Positions 38,301-48,510 of a DNA stretch of 64,000 nucleotides are shown here, piece after piece. How positions within the stretch are numbered: position 1 is the stretch's first letter; every line of letters starts with the position of its first letter. A program made the position numbers and the translations under genes. The notes under the pieces were generated by a model. That model was given only the letters and a program-made list of their open reading frames with translations, searched no databases and was not told the origin of the DNA. Origin of the DNA: Rhodococcus wratislaviensis (GTDB lineage: Bacteria > Actinomycetota > Actinomycetes > Mycobacteriales > Mycobacteriaceae); the NCBI RefSeq assembly GCF_900455735.1, contig NZ_UAUI01000014.1, positions 1 to 64,000 on the forward strand. Reading direction: 5' to 3'.

Positions 38301-38547
38301 TTGCCGAGCCTCCAATCAGGTCTGCCGAACCGGCGTGCGCGCCGTGATGACCGCCGTGATGACCGTGCGTGGTCACCTCGTCGACGGCGCTCCACAGCAC
38401 CGGCGCGTGCGTCCATTCCTCACCGAGGTGGAACGCGGGCGGCACGGGGCCCGGCGTCTTCTTGCCGACGAACGACATCCCCGCGAAGAAGGCGGTGATC
38501 AACGCCGGAATTCCTACGAATATCAGCACTGTCTCGAGAATGCTCAC
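38287..38547 (-). CDS. ctaJ: Probable aa3-type cytochrome oxidase subunit CtaJ
   Basis: An 86-aa protein with one N-terminal membrane helix (ETVLIFVGIPALITAFFAGMSFV) followed by a hydrophilic tail with a His-rich cluster (HGHHGGHHGAH). The start is a GTG. Size, topology and position between DUF5130 and the HNH gene match CtaJ of M. smegmatis as I remember it, a small subunit of complex IV in the supercomplex. The end overlaps the next gene by 14 nt, which suggests coupled translation. Confidence 0.65.
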   Translation of the reverse strand: MSILETVLIFVGIPALITAFFAGMSFVGKKTPGPVPPAFHLGEEWTHAPVLWSAVDEVTTHGHHGGHHGAHAGSADLIGGSASGKW

Positions 38548-38622
38548 AACGCAAACGGTAGCCCAGAACCGTGCGAGGGGAAGCGTCAGGGCCGAACTTC
38601 GCGAAGGGGACGCGCGGAACGC

Positions 38623-39294
38623 TCAGGCGGCGCCTTCACCGAGGTAGGGCATCCACGACGGGTGCAGGTCCTTGGTGGAAGCCAGCAGTCGCCAGTGCGG
38701 ACCCGACGGAGGCACCAGGGAGGCCCTGAGCGTCCAGCCGAGTTCGCTCAGCAACTTGTCTGCCTTGCGGTGGTTGCAGGGCGCGCAGCAGGCCACGCAG
38801 TTCTCCCAGGAATGCCCGCCGCCGCGACTGCGGGGAACCACGTGATCGACGGTCTCGGCCTTGGCGCCGCAGTAGGCGCACCGGAACCGGTCTCGGTGCA
38901 TGAGGGCCGCGCGGGTCATCGGAACACGAGCGCGGTACGGCACGCGGACGTAGTTCCGGAGGCGGATCACGGACGGAACCTGCACGGACCACTGCTCGGA
39001 GTGGACGACCGGGGCCTGGGGATCCTCGTGGACGGTATCGGCCTTACCGCAGGTCATCAACACCACGGCACGGCGGGCAGGAAGGGCGGTGAGCGGCTCG
39101 TAGGTGACATTCAGGAGAAGCACCCGGCGCTTGATCCAGAGCGGAACCGCATTCTCGCCCGGGAAAGAAGGCTCTGCGCTGTGCGCGGAGCCTTCGGTGA
39201 TCACTTGTAAAGCAAACGCCCCTGAAACCCCGGCACTCCGGGCATCAGTGGGCACGAGTTGTCGGTGCGCGCGGGCGCTGTGTCGATTCTTCAT
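38623..39294 (-). CDS. HNH endonuclease (Rv2469c-like)
   Basis: A 223-aa protein. The C-terminal HNH domain is clear: [22 protein letters not shown], then [19 protein letters not shown]. An N-terminal region contains [22 protein letters not shown], usual in this conserved actinobacterial family. ATG at 39294 has ggaggt upstream and gives a length close to that of the M. tuberculosis homologue. It is divergent from glbO. Cellular role unknown. Confidence 0.85.
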   Translation of the reverse strand: MKNRHSARAHRQLVPTDARSAGVSGAFALQVITEGSAHSAEPSFPGENAVPLWIKRRVLLLNVTYEPLTALPARRAVVLMTCGKADTVHEDPQAPVVHSEQWSVQVPSVIRLRNYVRVPYRARVPMTRAALMHRDRFRCAYCGAKAETVDHVVPRSRGGGHSWENCVACCAPCNHRKADKLLSELGWTLRASLVPPSGPHWRLLASTKDLHPSWMPYLGEGAA

Positions 39295-39434
39295 GCGACC
39301 TCCGGGAGATTGCCACCAAGTGCACCATGAATTGCCTGCTCGTGCACGTCCATTTCCGACAAAAATGCAGGACATTCGGTGAACAGACGGTGACGAAGAC
39401 CGTTCGCGCCCGCACGTGCACAATGGAAGGCGCC

Positions 39435-39830
39435 ATGACTGACGTGCAGCAGACCTTCTACGAGGCGGTGGGCGGAGCGGAGACGTTCCGCAAACTCACC
39501 GCGCGCTTCTACGAGGAAGTCGCCAAGGACGACATCGTGCGGCCCCTCTACCCCGAGGAAGACCTGGGCCCGGCCGAGCGCCGGATGCGGATGTTCCTCG
39601 AGCAGTACTGGGGCGGACCGCACACCTATTCGGACGAGCGCGGCCACCCACGACTGCGGATGCGTCACCAGCCGTTCAAGATCGGCCCGATCGAGCGGGA
39701 CGCCTGGCTCCGGTGCATGCACACGGCCATCGCGTCGATCGACACCGGCACCCTCGACGACGCCCACCGCAAGGCCCTCTCCGAGTACATGGACATGGCC
39801 GCGGCGTCGATGGTGAACTCCGCCTTCTGA
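39435..39830 (+). CDS. glbO: Group II truncated haemoglobin
   Basis: A 131-aa haem protein. TrHbO features include [46 protein letters not shown] (with the proximal His region), and W in [12 protein letters not shown]. ggaagg precedes the ATG at 39435. In mycobacteria this protein is membrane associated and linked to oxygen or NO handling; its position near ctaJ-like genes fits. Next is an alpha-glucosidase gene. Confidence 0.92.
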   Translation: MTDVQQTFYEAVGGAETFRKLTARFYEEVAKDDIVRPLYPEEDLGPAERRMRMFLEQYWGGPHTYSDERGHPRLRMRHQPFKIGPIERDAWLRCMHTAIASIDTGTLDDAHRKALSEYMDMAAASMVNSAF

Positions 39831-39897
39831 AACCGCCCCGCCCCGATTACGCCGGTCGAGTCGTGGTGCGGGCGATCGTTTGGCACGATGGGCGTTT

Positions 39898-41493
39898 GTG
39901 AGCACTCCCGCCGAAACGTCCGCCGACGACACACAGCCGGCACCCTGGTGGTCCGACGCCGTCTTCTACCAGATCTATCCCCGCTCGTTCGCCGACGCGA
40001 ACGGTGACGGTGTCGGCGACCTCCACGGAGTGCGGGACAAGCTGGGATACCTCGAACTGCTCGGTGTCGACGCCCTCTGGCTGAGTCCGGTCATGCGCTC
40101 CCCGATGGCCGATCACGGTTACGACGTGTCCGATCCCCGCGACATCGACCCACTGTTCGGTGACCTCGCGACGATGGACGCACTGATCGAGGCCGCGCAC
40201 GCGCGCCAGATCAAGGTGACGATGGACCTGGTGCCCAATCACACCAGCGTCGAGCACGAATGGTTCCGCGAAGCCTTGGCGTCGCCGCCGGGCAGTCCCG
40301 AACGGAACCGGTACATCTTCCGCGACGGTCGCGGTGAGGACGGCGCGGAGCCGCCCAACAACTGGCCGAGCATCTTCGGTGGTCCGGCGTGGACGCGGAT
40401 CACCGAGGCCGACGGCAAGCCCGGCCAGTGGTACCTGCACATCTTCGCGACGGAGCAGCCCGACCTGAACTGGGACAACCCGGAGGTCGTCGAGGATCTC
40501 ACGAAGACGCTCCGGTTCTGGCTGGACCGCGGCGTCGACGGATTCCGCATCGATGTCGCGCACGGCATGGCGAAGCCGGAAGGTCTGCCGGACCACGACT
40601 GGTCCGCCAACGAACTGCTGCAGAACTCGGACGACGATCCGCGGTTCGACAACCCCGCGGTCCACGACATCCACCGCGGCATCCGCAAGGTCCTCGACGA
40701 GTACCCGGGCACGATGGCCGTCGGGGAGATCTGGGTTCGCGACAACGAACGCTTCGGGGAGTACATCCGGCCCGACGAACTGCACCTCGGGTTCAACTTC
40801 CGGCTGGCGGAGGCCGAGTTCTCGGCGGAGACGGTGCGGGAGGCGATCGAGAACTCCCTGACCGCAGTCGACCAGGTGGGCGGGACACCCACCTGGACCC
40901 TGTCGAACCACGACGTCGAACGGGAAGTCACCCGGTACGGCGGCGGCGAGATCGGCACGGCTCGCGCCCGGGCCATGATCCTCGTCGAATTGGCGCTGCC
41001 GGGTGCGGCGTTCCTGTACAACGGCGCCGAACTCGGCCTGCCCAACGTCGAGCTCCCCGATTCTGTGTTGCAGGACCCGGTGTGGGAACGGTCCGGTCAC
41101 ACCGAACGCGGCCGCGACGGCTGCCGTGTGCCCGTGCCGTGGGAGGGCACCGAACCACCGTTCGCGTTCAGCACCGGCGAGCCCTGGCTGCCGATGCCCC
41201 CCGCGTGGGCGGACCTCACCGTCGAGGCGCAACTCGAGGACGTCACGTCGACACTCTCGCTGTACCGGGCCGCACTCGAACTGCGCTCGTTCCGCCCGGA
41301 GTTCTCCGGTCCGGGAGTCGACTGGTATGGAAGCCCCGCGGGCTGCTTCGCGTTCCGCAGGCGCGGCGGGCTGATCTGCGCTCTCAACGCCACCGACGCG
41401 CCGATCTCACTGCCACCCGGTGAGGTGCTGCTCAGCAGCGCGCCGCTCGTCGAGGGGCAGCTCCCACCGAACGCGGCTGCGTGGCTCATCTGA
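39898..41493 (+). CDS. aglA: GH13 alpha-glucosidase
   Basis: A 531-aa alpha-amylase-family enzyme. Catalytic regions are DLVPNHTSVEHEWF, GFRIDVAHG (nucleophile Asp), GEIWV (acid/base Glu) and LSNHDVER (third Asp). It belongs to the oligo-1,6-glucosidase/alpha-glucosidase branch, probably acting on maltose-type or trehalose-related sugars in the cytoplasm. GTG at 39898 is used; the Shine-Dalgarno sequence is poor. The C-terminus overlaps the start of the EamA transporter by 13 nt. Confidence 0.87.
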   Translation: MSTPAETSADDTQPAPWWSDAVFYQIYPRSFADANGDGVGDLHGVRDKLGYLELLGVDALWLSPVMRSPMADHGYDVSDPRDIDPLFGDLATMDALIEAAHARQIKVTMDLVPNHTSVEHEWFREALASPPGSPERNRYIFRDGRGEDGAEPPNNWPSIFGGPAWTRITEADGKPGQWYLHIFATEQPDLNWDNPEVVEDLTKTLRFWLDRGVDGFRIDVAHGMAKPEGLPDHDWSANELLQNSDDDPRFDNPAVHDIHRGIRKVLDEYPGTMAVGEIWVRDNERFGEYIRPDELHLGFNFRLAEAEFSAETVREAIENSLTAVDQVGGTPTWTLSNHDVEREVTRYGGGEIGTARARAMILVELALPGAAFLYNGAELGLPNVELPDSVLQDPVWERSGHTERGRDGCRVPVPWEGTEPPFAFSTGEPWLPMPPAWADLTVEAQLEDVTSTLSLYRAALELRSFRPEFSGPGVDWYGSPAGCFAFRRRGGLICALNATDAPISLPPGEVLLSSAPLVEGQLPPNAAAWLI

Positions 41494-42392
41494 CCCGCAC
41501 TCCCGCAGTCGCGGCGGTCGTCGCAGCATCGATCCTGTTCGCTACGACGGGAACCGCGCAGGCTCTTGCATCCCGCGCCCTCGGATACGACCTCGACCCG
41601 CTGGCTGTCGGCTCGGCCCGGGTCGTGGCCGCGGGTGCGCTCCTCGCGGCGTTCGCGGCGCTGCGTGGCGGGCTCGGCTTCGGTGGCGGTGCCGGGATTC
41701 GCCGGTACGTGCCCGCCGTGTGGGGCGGGATCGGGGTCGCGGCCTACCAACTCGGATTCTTCAGCGGTGTGCAGAGCGCCGGGGTGGCGGCAGGAACCAT
41801 GATCGCGCTGGGTTCGGGCCCCGCATTCACCGGCGCACTGCAGTGGGCGGTGCACCGGCACCGTCCCGGCCCGGTGTGGGCCGTGTCGACCGTCATCGCC
41901 GTCGCCGGAATGGCGTTGATCGTGGCGGGCACGACCGGCGGCTCCGACTCGTCCGGGATCCTGGCGGGCGCACTGCCTGCACTGATCGCCGGTTTCGGGT
42001 ACGCCACCTACACGGTTGCCGGGTCGTCGCTGCTCGCGGCGGGTGCGAGCCCCGAGGCGGCGATGGGACAGATGTTCGGTCTCGGTGGACTGTTCCTGAT
42101 CCCCGTGCTCGTCGCGACCTGGCCCGGCGGCCTCGATACCGGGGCGGGCGCTGCGGCCGCGGTGTATCTGGCGATCGTCCCGACCGTGCTGGCGTATCTG
42201 CTATTCGCCGCCGGACTGCGGCGGCTGCCACCGGCAACGGTTGCGACGCTCACACTCACCGAACCGGTGGTCGCGGCACTGCTCGGGACCGCGGTGCTCG
42301 GTGAGCAGTTGACCCTGGTCGCGGGGCTGGGGATGGCGGCCGTCGTCGCGTCGCTCGCCGTTCTGGCAACCAGCACGCTGCGGTCCGGCTGA
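41481..42392 (+). CDS. EamA/DMT-family transporter
   Basis: A 303-aa membrane protein with ten predicted helices in two EamA repeats (first repeat begins AAVVAASILFATTGTAQAL; second GALPALIAGFGYATYTVAGS, ending with LPPATVATLTLTEPVVAALLG). Probably a drug/metabolite exporter. The GTG start lies within the end of the glucosidase gene, so it may be translationally coupled. Substrate unknown. Confidence 0.8.
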   Translation: MAHLTRTPAVAAVVAASILFATTGTAQALASRALGYDLDPLAVGSARVVAAGALLAAFAALRGGLGFGGGAGIRRYVPAVWGGIGVAAYQLGFFSGVQSAGVAAGTMIALGSGPAFTGALQWAVHRHRPGPVWAVSTVIAVAGMALIVAGTTGGSDSSGILAGALPALIAGFGYATYTVAGSSLLAAGASPEAAMGQMFGLGGLFLIPVLVATWPGGLDTGAGAAAAVYLAIVPTVLAYLLFAAGLRRLPPATVATLTLTEPVVAALLGTAVLGEQLTLVAGLGMAAVVASLAVLATSTLRSG

Positions 42393-42399
42393 CGGCGCG

Positions 42400-43086
42400 C
42401 TACCGCGCCACCGACAACGGAATCCCTCCCCCGCGGTGCCGGTAGATCGACCCGAACCGGGCGTCCACCCGCAGCCACGACGCGGTGGCGCGCACCCGGA
42501 CCAGCTCGGAAGCATCGATCCGCTCGAGGTCGATGTCGGCGGTCAGCCGATCCGAGCCCGCGTGCGGAACGAACCCCATCGCGGTGAGGGCGAACACCAC
42601 CCGCATCGGGATGCCGACCGCCTGCTCCGCGCCCTCCACCTGCAGCACTTCCTGGTCGAGGAGCGATGCGGGCGGCCCCTGGCTGCTGCCGTGCTCCTGC
42701 GCCAGGGCCGCACCGCGCTGCGCGAGGTCGACCAGGACACGCGCCGGGACGTCGTCGACGTGAACGAAGCCCTCCGTCGGAGGCAGAGCGCCCCGCCACG
42801 CCGAATCCATCGAAAATCCCGGATCGATGTCGGCTGCGGTCGTCGCTTCGAGCGCGGCGAGCAGTTGGTCGCCGGCGGCCGACGTGTCGTCCGGGGTGAT
42901 GGTCCCCGCGACCGTGCGCACCGCCAGCGCGTCGAAACCGGTTGCCGCCCAGATCGTCAGGCGGCCGGGTCCGCGTTGACGGAGGCGGACCACCGTCGAC
43001 TCGTCCAACCGGACCACCCGCGTGAGGAACGTGGCGAGATCACCGCGCTCCGTGGCGTCCGGGATCGACAGGACACGCTCATACAC
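42400..43086 (-). CDS. Conserved hypothetical protein (Rv2474c-like position)
   Basis: A 228-aa protein with no recognised catalytic motif. It begins YERVLSIPDATERGDLATFLTRV and has mixed alpha/beta character with a final segment of beta strands. GTG at 43086 overlaps the stop of the upstream thioesterase (8 nt) and has ggagag nine bases upstream. It is always found beside the hotdog gene in this gene order, so a role connected to that thioesterase is possible. No function assigned. Confidence 0.65.
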   Translation of the reverse strand: MYERVLSIPDATERGDLATFLTRVVRLDESTVVRLRQRGPGRLTIWAATGFDALAVRTVAGTITPDDTSAAGDQLLAALEATTAADIDPGFSMDSAWRGALPPTEGFVHVDDVPARVLVDLAQRGAALAQEHGSSQGPPASLLDQEVLQVEGAEQAVGIPMRVVFALTAMGFVPHAGSDRLTADIDLERIDASELVRVRATASWLRVDARFGSIYRHRGGGIPLSVAR

Positions 43087-43504
43087 GCTGCCAGCTCTCC
43101 AGGTACGCGCGCTCGACGTCGGTGATTCTGCGCAGGCGCTGGGTGTCGATGTCGAACGCCGCGATCTGCGTCGAGGCGATGATGGACGGCGCGACCGAGA
43201 CGTCGACGCCCTTCGGGCGAACCTCGTAGTTGATCGTGAAATCGACCGCACGAACCTTCTCCACCCACATCAGGACGTCGAGCGGTGAATCGCTGTGCCG
43301 GAGTTGCCCCCGGTAGCGCACATGGAGGTCGGCGATGACCGCGCCGTCACGCAACGTGACAGTGGGGCGATCGTCCTCGAACAGCCAGGGAATCCGCGCC
43401 TCCTCCAGCAACGTCACCATCCGTGCGTGGTTGATGTGCTGGAAGACGTCCATGTCCGACCATCGAACTTCGACCTCCGCGTGAAAGCCCTCGCTCAACG
43501 TCAT
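43079..43504 (-). CDS. Hotdog-fold acyl-CoA thioesterase
   Basis: A 141-aa 4HBT-type thioesterase. The family motif with catalytic Asp is RWSDMDVFQHINHARMVTLLEEAR (residues 14-37). Other marks are RYRGQLRHSDSPLDV and a typical C-terminal helix. It overlaps gdh by 4 nt (start within the gdh stop), and the next gene by 8 nt, so gdh, this gene and the hypothetical form a coupled set. Confidence 0.85.
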   Translation of the reverse strand: MTLSEGFHAEVEVRWSDMDVFQHINHARMVTLLEEARIPWLFEDDRPTVTLRDGAVIADLHVRYRGQLRHSDSPLDVLMWVEKVRAVDFTINYEVRPKGVDVSVAPSIIASTQIAAFDIDTQRLRRITDVERAYLESWQRV

Positions 43505-46500
43505 ACCTCCGATCGGGTGCCCATACCTCGCACCATGCTGCGTACCTGACGCGCCGCCACCGAGAGCGTCGCGAGGTCAAGGGTCCCAGACTCGAAAATT
43601 TCGGTGAGAGCGGACCTCGCCCTGGCCAGCCGGGACGCGTTCGTCGACTCCCAGTCGTCGATCTTCTCCTGCGGCGTCTCGTGAGGTTCACCACCCAGGA
43701 GCACTTCCATCGTGAGCTGACGCAGCGAACTGTAGAGGTCGTCACGCAACGCGAGGCGGGCCAGCGAATGCCAGCGGTCGCCCCGCGCGAGGGTGGACAC
43801 GGCGCTCAGCAGCCAGTCGATGCCGAGGTGCGCGTCGAGTTCGTAGTACAGCTCGGCGACTTCGTCGATGTCGCGTTCGGCGATGTCCGCGATGTCGCTG
43901 ATGTCGAGCAGACAGAACTTGTCCAGAAGCCGGAACACCTCGAACGCGAGGTCCTCGGGCGCCCCGCGGACGACCAGCGGCCGCGCCCGCGTCTCCACGT
44001 CGGCGAGCTGATGTCCCCGCACGAGCTGCGGCACCCTCGGCGAGAGTGCGCGGAAGTCGGACGAGTACCGGGCGATCTCGGCGCCCACGGCGAGGGGCTG
44101 AGGCCGGTTGGTCAGGAACCAGCGGGACGCGCGGTCGAGAACCCGGCCGGACTCGAGGATCAGGTCGTCCTCGATGTCGGCCGCGATGTTCGCCGACCGG
44201 ATCCTCGACCACAGGTCGGGCAGGGCGAAGATCTCGGTGACCGCCGCGTAGGCGCGGATGGCGTCGGTGCTGCTCGCACCCGCCTCGTCCGCCAATCTGT
44301 ACGCAAAGGTGATGCCGCCGTTGTCGATGGTCTCGTTCGCGAGCATCGTCGCCACGATCTGCCTGCGCAGAGGATGCGCCTTGATCGCGGTGCGGAACCG
44401 CTTGCGCAACACTGTCGGGAAGTACCGCGGCAGCCGCGGCGCGAACGTCTCGCTGTCGGGCAGGTCCGTCGCGAGGAGGTCGTCCTTGAGCGAGAGTTTC
44501 ACATGCGCGGTGAGGGTCGCGAGCTCCGGAGACGTCAGACCCTGACCGGCCTGCCTGCGACGGGCGATCTCCTCGTCGGTGGGCAGGGCCTCGAGCTTCC
44601 GGTCGAGTCCGCGACGCGACGCCAGGTGCTCGATCTGGCGGCGATGCACGCTCAGCATCGGAACCGCGCTGGTCCGGGAGACACCGAGGAGATCGTTCTG
44701 CGCGATGTTGTTCGCGAGTACGAGCTGGGCCACCTCGTCGGTCATCGACGCCAGCAGAGGATTGCGTTCCTCCCGCGGCAGCCCGCCGCTGCTCACCAGC
44801 GAGTCCAGCAGGATCTTGATGTTGACCTCGTGATCGGAGCAGTCGACGCCCGCGGAGTTGTCGATCGCGTCGGTGTTGATCCGGCCACCGTTCTGGCTGT
44901 ACTCGATCCGGCCGAGCGCCGTCACCCCGAGGTTGCCGCCCTCGCCCACCACCTTCGCCCGCACCTCGTTGCCGTCGACGCGCACCGAGTCGTTGCTCTT
45001 GTCGCCCACCTGCGCGTTGGTCTCGGTGGACGCCTTCACGTACGTGCCGATGCCACCGTTCCACAGCAGATCAACCGGGGCACGCAGGATTGCCCGGACC
45101 AGTTCCGGCGGGGAGAGTTCGGTGACGGCGTCGTCGAGTCCGAGCGCAGCGCGCGCGGCGGCACTGATCGGAACCGATTTGCGGGTCCGGTCCCACACTC
45201 CCCCGCCCTCGCTGATGAGGCTGGTGTCGTAGTCGGCCCACGACGACCGGGGCAGCGCGAACATCCGGGACCGCTCCGCAAAGGACCTGGCGGCGTCGGG
45301 ATCGGGGTCGAGGAAGATGTGCCGGTGGTCGAACGCCGCCATCAGCCTGATGTGCCGGCTCAGGAGCATGCCGTTTCCGAACACGTCGCCGCTCATGTCA
45401 CCGACACCGACCGCCGAGAAATCCTGGGTCTGGGTGTCGACGCCCATCTCCCGGAAGTGCCGTTTCACGCTCTCCCAGGCACCGCGCGCGGTGATGCCCA
45501 TCCCCTTGTGGTCGTACCCGGCCGACCCACCTGACGCGAACGCGTCGCCGAGCCAGAATTTGTACTGCTCCGCAACAGAATTGGCGAGGTCGGAGAATTT
45601 CGCGGTGCCCTTGTCCGCGGCCACGACGAGATACCGGTCGTCGCCGTCGCGCCGCACCACCCGGGGCGGCGGAACGATCTCCCCCGACGCCTGATCGACG
45701 TTGTCGGTGAGGTCCAGGAGCCCGCAGATGAACGTGCGGTAGCAGTCCTGGCCCGCCTCGAGAGCGGCCGCGCGGTCGGCCGCCGCGTCCCCCGACGGCG
45801 TCGGCGGATTCTTGACGACGAAGCCGCCCTTCGCGCCGACCGGGACGATCACCGCGTTCTTCACGGCCTGCGCCTTCGCCAACCCCAGGATCTCGGTGCG
45901 GAAATCCTCACGCCGGTCCGACCAGCGCAGCCCGCCGCGGGCGACGGACCCGAACCGCAGGTGCACACCCTCGACGTCCGGTGAGTACACGAAGATCTCG
46001 TACTTCGGGCGGGGCTTCGGAAGTTCCTGGATCGACGTCGGATCGAGCTTGATCGACAGGTATGCAGGCGACTCCCCGGTCTCGCCGACGACGAAGTAGT
46101 TGGTGCGCAGCGTCGACTTGATCAGCCCGAACAGACCGCGCAGGATGCGGTCCGCGTCGAGGCTGACCACGGCGTCGATGTACTCCCTCAGGCGGGTGTC
46201 GAGTTCGGCCACCAGGTCGGGTGAGGGCGTCTCCGGGTCGAACATCGCCTCGAACAACTCGACGAGGGTATACGCGGAACGCGGATTCGCCAGCGCCACC
46301 CCCTCGATATGGAACTGACTGTAGGGAAACCCCGCCTGGCGCAGGTACTTTGCGTACCCTCGCAGAATCACGGCCTGCCGCCACGACACTCCCGCCCGCA
46401 GGATCAGCTCGTTGAACCGGTCGGCCTCCGCCCGCCCGAACCACACCGCGGTGAAGGCATCGGTGAACCGTTCCTGAAGCTTCGGTGCGGCAACGGATGC

Positions 46501-48402
46501 CTCCTCGGCGGCGAGTTCGGCGTCCAGGTCGTCCTCCACCGAGGAGCGGAGCAGCTCCGCGGGAACCGACAGCCCGAAATCGTAGATCCAGCACGTCAAC
46601 CCGTCCGGCCGCGGAATCAGGTACGGCCGTTCGTCGAGCACCTCCACACCCAGGCTCTGCAGGACCGGAAGCACCTGGCTCAGCGAGATGCCGTCCCCGC
46701 CCACGTACAGGGTGAATCGCCAGTGCCCGACCTCGGCCCCGGGATCGCGGTACAGCAGCAGGTCGATGGAACCGTCTTCGAGCGCTTCCAGCCTCGCGAG
46801 ATCCGACAACGCGCGTGTGGCGTCGAAATCCTCCTTGTACCCCTCGGGCAGGACGGCGGCATAACGCTGCGCCAGAACGGGATCCACACCGGTGGTCACC
46901 GGGAGAAGGTCACCGAGATGGTCGTCCCAGCTGCGGCTCGCGTCGGCCAGCATGGCCTGGACCCGTTCCCGGTCGGCGTCCGAGAGGTCGAGCCGCGACC
47001 CCATCTGTTCGGCGCTCTTGCGGATCGTCACGTGCAGCAACGCCAGGTCGGACTCCGTGACGCGCGCGGTGTATTCCAATGTGCCGCCGCCGAATTCCCG
47101 CAGCAGGATGTCCTGCATCGCGAGCCGGACCCGGGTGGTGTACCGATCGCGGGGAAGGTAGATCAGGCAGGAGACGAATCGACCGAGAAAATCCTCGCGC
47201 ACGAACAGACGCACCTGACGCCGGAGGCCGATGCTGTGCACGGCGGTCACCGTGTCGAACAGGGTGTCCGCGTCGCTCGAGAACAGTTCGGTGCGCGGGA
47301 ACGACTGGATGACCTCCAGCATCGCCTGCCCCGAATACGAGTTCAACTGGAATCCGGCCCGGTCGATCACCTTGCGCACCCGGCGGGCGATGACGGGAAT
47401 GTCGAGGACGTTCTCGTGCAGCGCCGTGACGGTGAAGACGCCGAGGAAACGGTGCTCACCGGTGATGTTGCCGGCCTCGTCGAGGATGCTCACGCCGACG
47501 AAGAACGGGTAGACCGAGCGGTGCACGGTCGCGGGGAACGAGCCCTGGGTGAGCACGAGCAGGGGGCGGTCGGGGATCTCGGCGGCCGGCGGCAGGCTCA
47601 GCGGGCCTTCTGTGACCGTGTCGGAGCGCAGCAGTCCGAGACCGCTGCCCGGCACCACCTGGAGGCTCCGGGCTCCGGAACCGTCCGGCTCCCCCAGTTC
47701 GAAGCGGCGGTACCCCAACGCCGCGTAATTGCCCTGCGACATCCACCGCAGCAGGTCGGCGCAGTCCTCCAGGTCGTCCTTCGACACACCGGGACAGGGT
47801 GTGGACGTCTCGAGTTCGTCGGCGAGCGACCGCTCGAGCTTGCGCATGATGTCGGTGTCCCGGACTACCTGGCGCACGTCGGCGAGGACGGTGCCGACTT
47901 CCTTCTCGAGTGTGTCGAGAACCGCGGAGTCGGCACGCGGATCGAGTTGGACGTGGATCCACGACTCGGGGACGCCGTCCGCGTCGGCGTCCTCGGCCTT
48001 GTCTCCCATGAGGATTCCGCGCAGTGCGCCGATCGGATCGCGCCGGACCGAGACGATGGGGTGCACGAATTCGCTGATCCCGATACCGAGGCGGTTCAGC
48101 AGCGCGGTGATCGATTCGACGAGCAGCGGCATGTCGTCCGTCACGATCTGCAGTGCCGCACCGAGTTCGCGCCCGTCGCCCGGGCGGTAGACCCGGGTGA
48201 CCGCGCGTTCCGGCGGACGATGCAGGGCAAGTGTCAGATGCGCGCCGAGCACGGCGTCGGAGGCGCCGTTGACCGCGCTCTCGCTGTCACCGCGATCGAC
48301 GTGACGGAAATACACGGCTGCGAGAGTCGGCACCTGAGACCGGAGACCCTCGGGCAGATTCCGCGCCCACTCCGCATCTTTCAGTGCTGCCGATTCCGTC
48401 AT
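43501..48402 (-). CDS. gdh: NAD-specific glutamate dehydrogenase, large type (L_180)
   Basis: A 1,633-aa protein of the 180-kDa glutamate dehydrogenase family, catabolising glutamate to 2-oxoglutarate. The N-terminal 700 residues carry ACT-like regulatory modules; the catalytic core has LRFGSVARGGLRWSDRREDFRTE and AQAVKNAVIVPVGAKGGFVVK (Lys residues of the active site), with the nucleotide-binding part following. It matches Rv2476c in size and position. In mycobacteria this enzyme is controlled by GarA; such control is likely here but not visible in sequence. Confidence 0.95.
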   Translation of the reverse strand: MTESAALKDAEWARNLPEGLRSQVPTLAAVYFRHVDRGDSESAVNGASDAVLGAHLTLALHRPPERAVTRVYRPGDGRELGAALQIVTDDMPLLVESITALLNRLGIGISEFVHPIVSVRRDPIGALRGILMGDKAEDADADGVPESWIHVQLDPRADSAVLDTLEKEVGTVLADVRQVVRDTDIMRKLERSLADELETSTPCPGVSKDDLEDCADLLRWMSQGNYAALGYRRFELGEPDGSGARSLQVVPGSGLGLLRSDTVTEGPLSLPPAAEIPDRPLLVLTQGSFPATVHRSVYPFFVGVSILDEAGNITGEHRFLGVFTVTALHENVLDIPVIARRVRKVIDRAGFQLNSYSGQAMLEVIQSFPRTELFSSDADTLFDTVTAVHSIGLRRQVRLFVREDFLGRFVSCLIYLPRDRYTTRVRLAMQDILLREFGGGTLEYTARVTESDLALLHVTIRKSAEQMGSRLDLSDADRERVQAMLADASRSWDDHLGDLLPVTTGVDPVLAQRYAAVLPEGYKEDFDATRALSDLARLEALEDGSIDLLLYRDPGAEVGHWRFTLYVGGDGISLSQVLPVLQSLGVEVLDERPYLIPRPDGLTCWIYDFGLSVPAELLRSSVEDDLDAELAAEEASVAAPKLQERFTDAFTAVWFGRAEADRFNELILRAGVSWRQAVILRGYAKYLRQAGFPYSQFHIEGVALANPRSAYTLVELFEAMFDPETPSPDLVAELDTRLREYIDAVVSLDADRILRGLFGLIKSTLRTNYFVVGETGESPAYLSIKLDPTSIQELPKPRPKYEIFVYSPDVEGVHLRFGSVARGGLRWSDRREDFRTEILGLAKAQAVKNAVIVPVGAKGGFVVKNPPTPSGDAAADRAAALEAGQDCYRTFICGLLDLTDNVDQASGEIVPPPRVVRRDGDDRYLVVAADKGTAKFSDLANSVAEQYKFWLGDAFASGGSAGYDHKGMGITARGAWESVKRHFREMGVDTQTQDFSAVGVGDMSGDVFGNGMLLSRHIRLMAAFDHRHIFLDPDPDAARSFAERSRMFALPRSSWADYDTSLISEGGGVWDRTRKSVPISAAARAALGLDDAVTELSPPELVRAILRAPVDLLWNGGIGTYVKASTETNAQVGDKSNDSVRVDGNEVRAKVVGEGGNLGVTALGRIEYSQNGGRINTDAIDNSAGVDCSDHEVNIKILLDSLVSSGGLPREERNPLLASMTDEVAQLVLANNIAQNDLLGVSRTSAVPMLSVHRRQIEHLASRRGLDRKLEALPTDEEIARRRQAGQGLTSPELATLTAHVKLSLKDDLLATDLPDSETFAPRLPRYFPTVLRKRFRTAIKAHPLRRQIVATMLANETIDNGGITFAYRLADEAGASSTDAIRAYAAVTEIFALPDLWSRIRSANIAADIEDDLILESGRVLDRASRWFLTNRPQPLAVGAEIARYSSDFRALSPRVPQLVRGHQLADVETRARPLVVRGAPEDLAFEVFRLLDKFCLLDISDIADIAERDIDEVAELYYELDAHLGIDWLLSAVSTLARGDRWHSLARLALRDDLYSSLRQLTMEVLLGGEPHETPQEKIDDWESTNASRLARARSALTEIFESGTLDLATLSVAARQVRSMVRGMGTRSEV

Positions 48403-48510
48403 CGGGGCTCACTTCCTCTTCGTTCCGATCGCCGCGGGCAACTCTCTCGACACTAGCCCGCGGCGACGGGAACAGAGGGTGAACTTCGGGCACCCCGCGT
48501 GCCGGATCAG

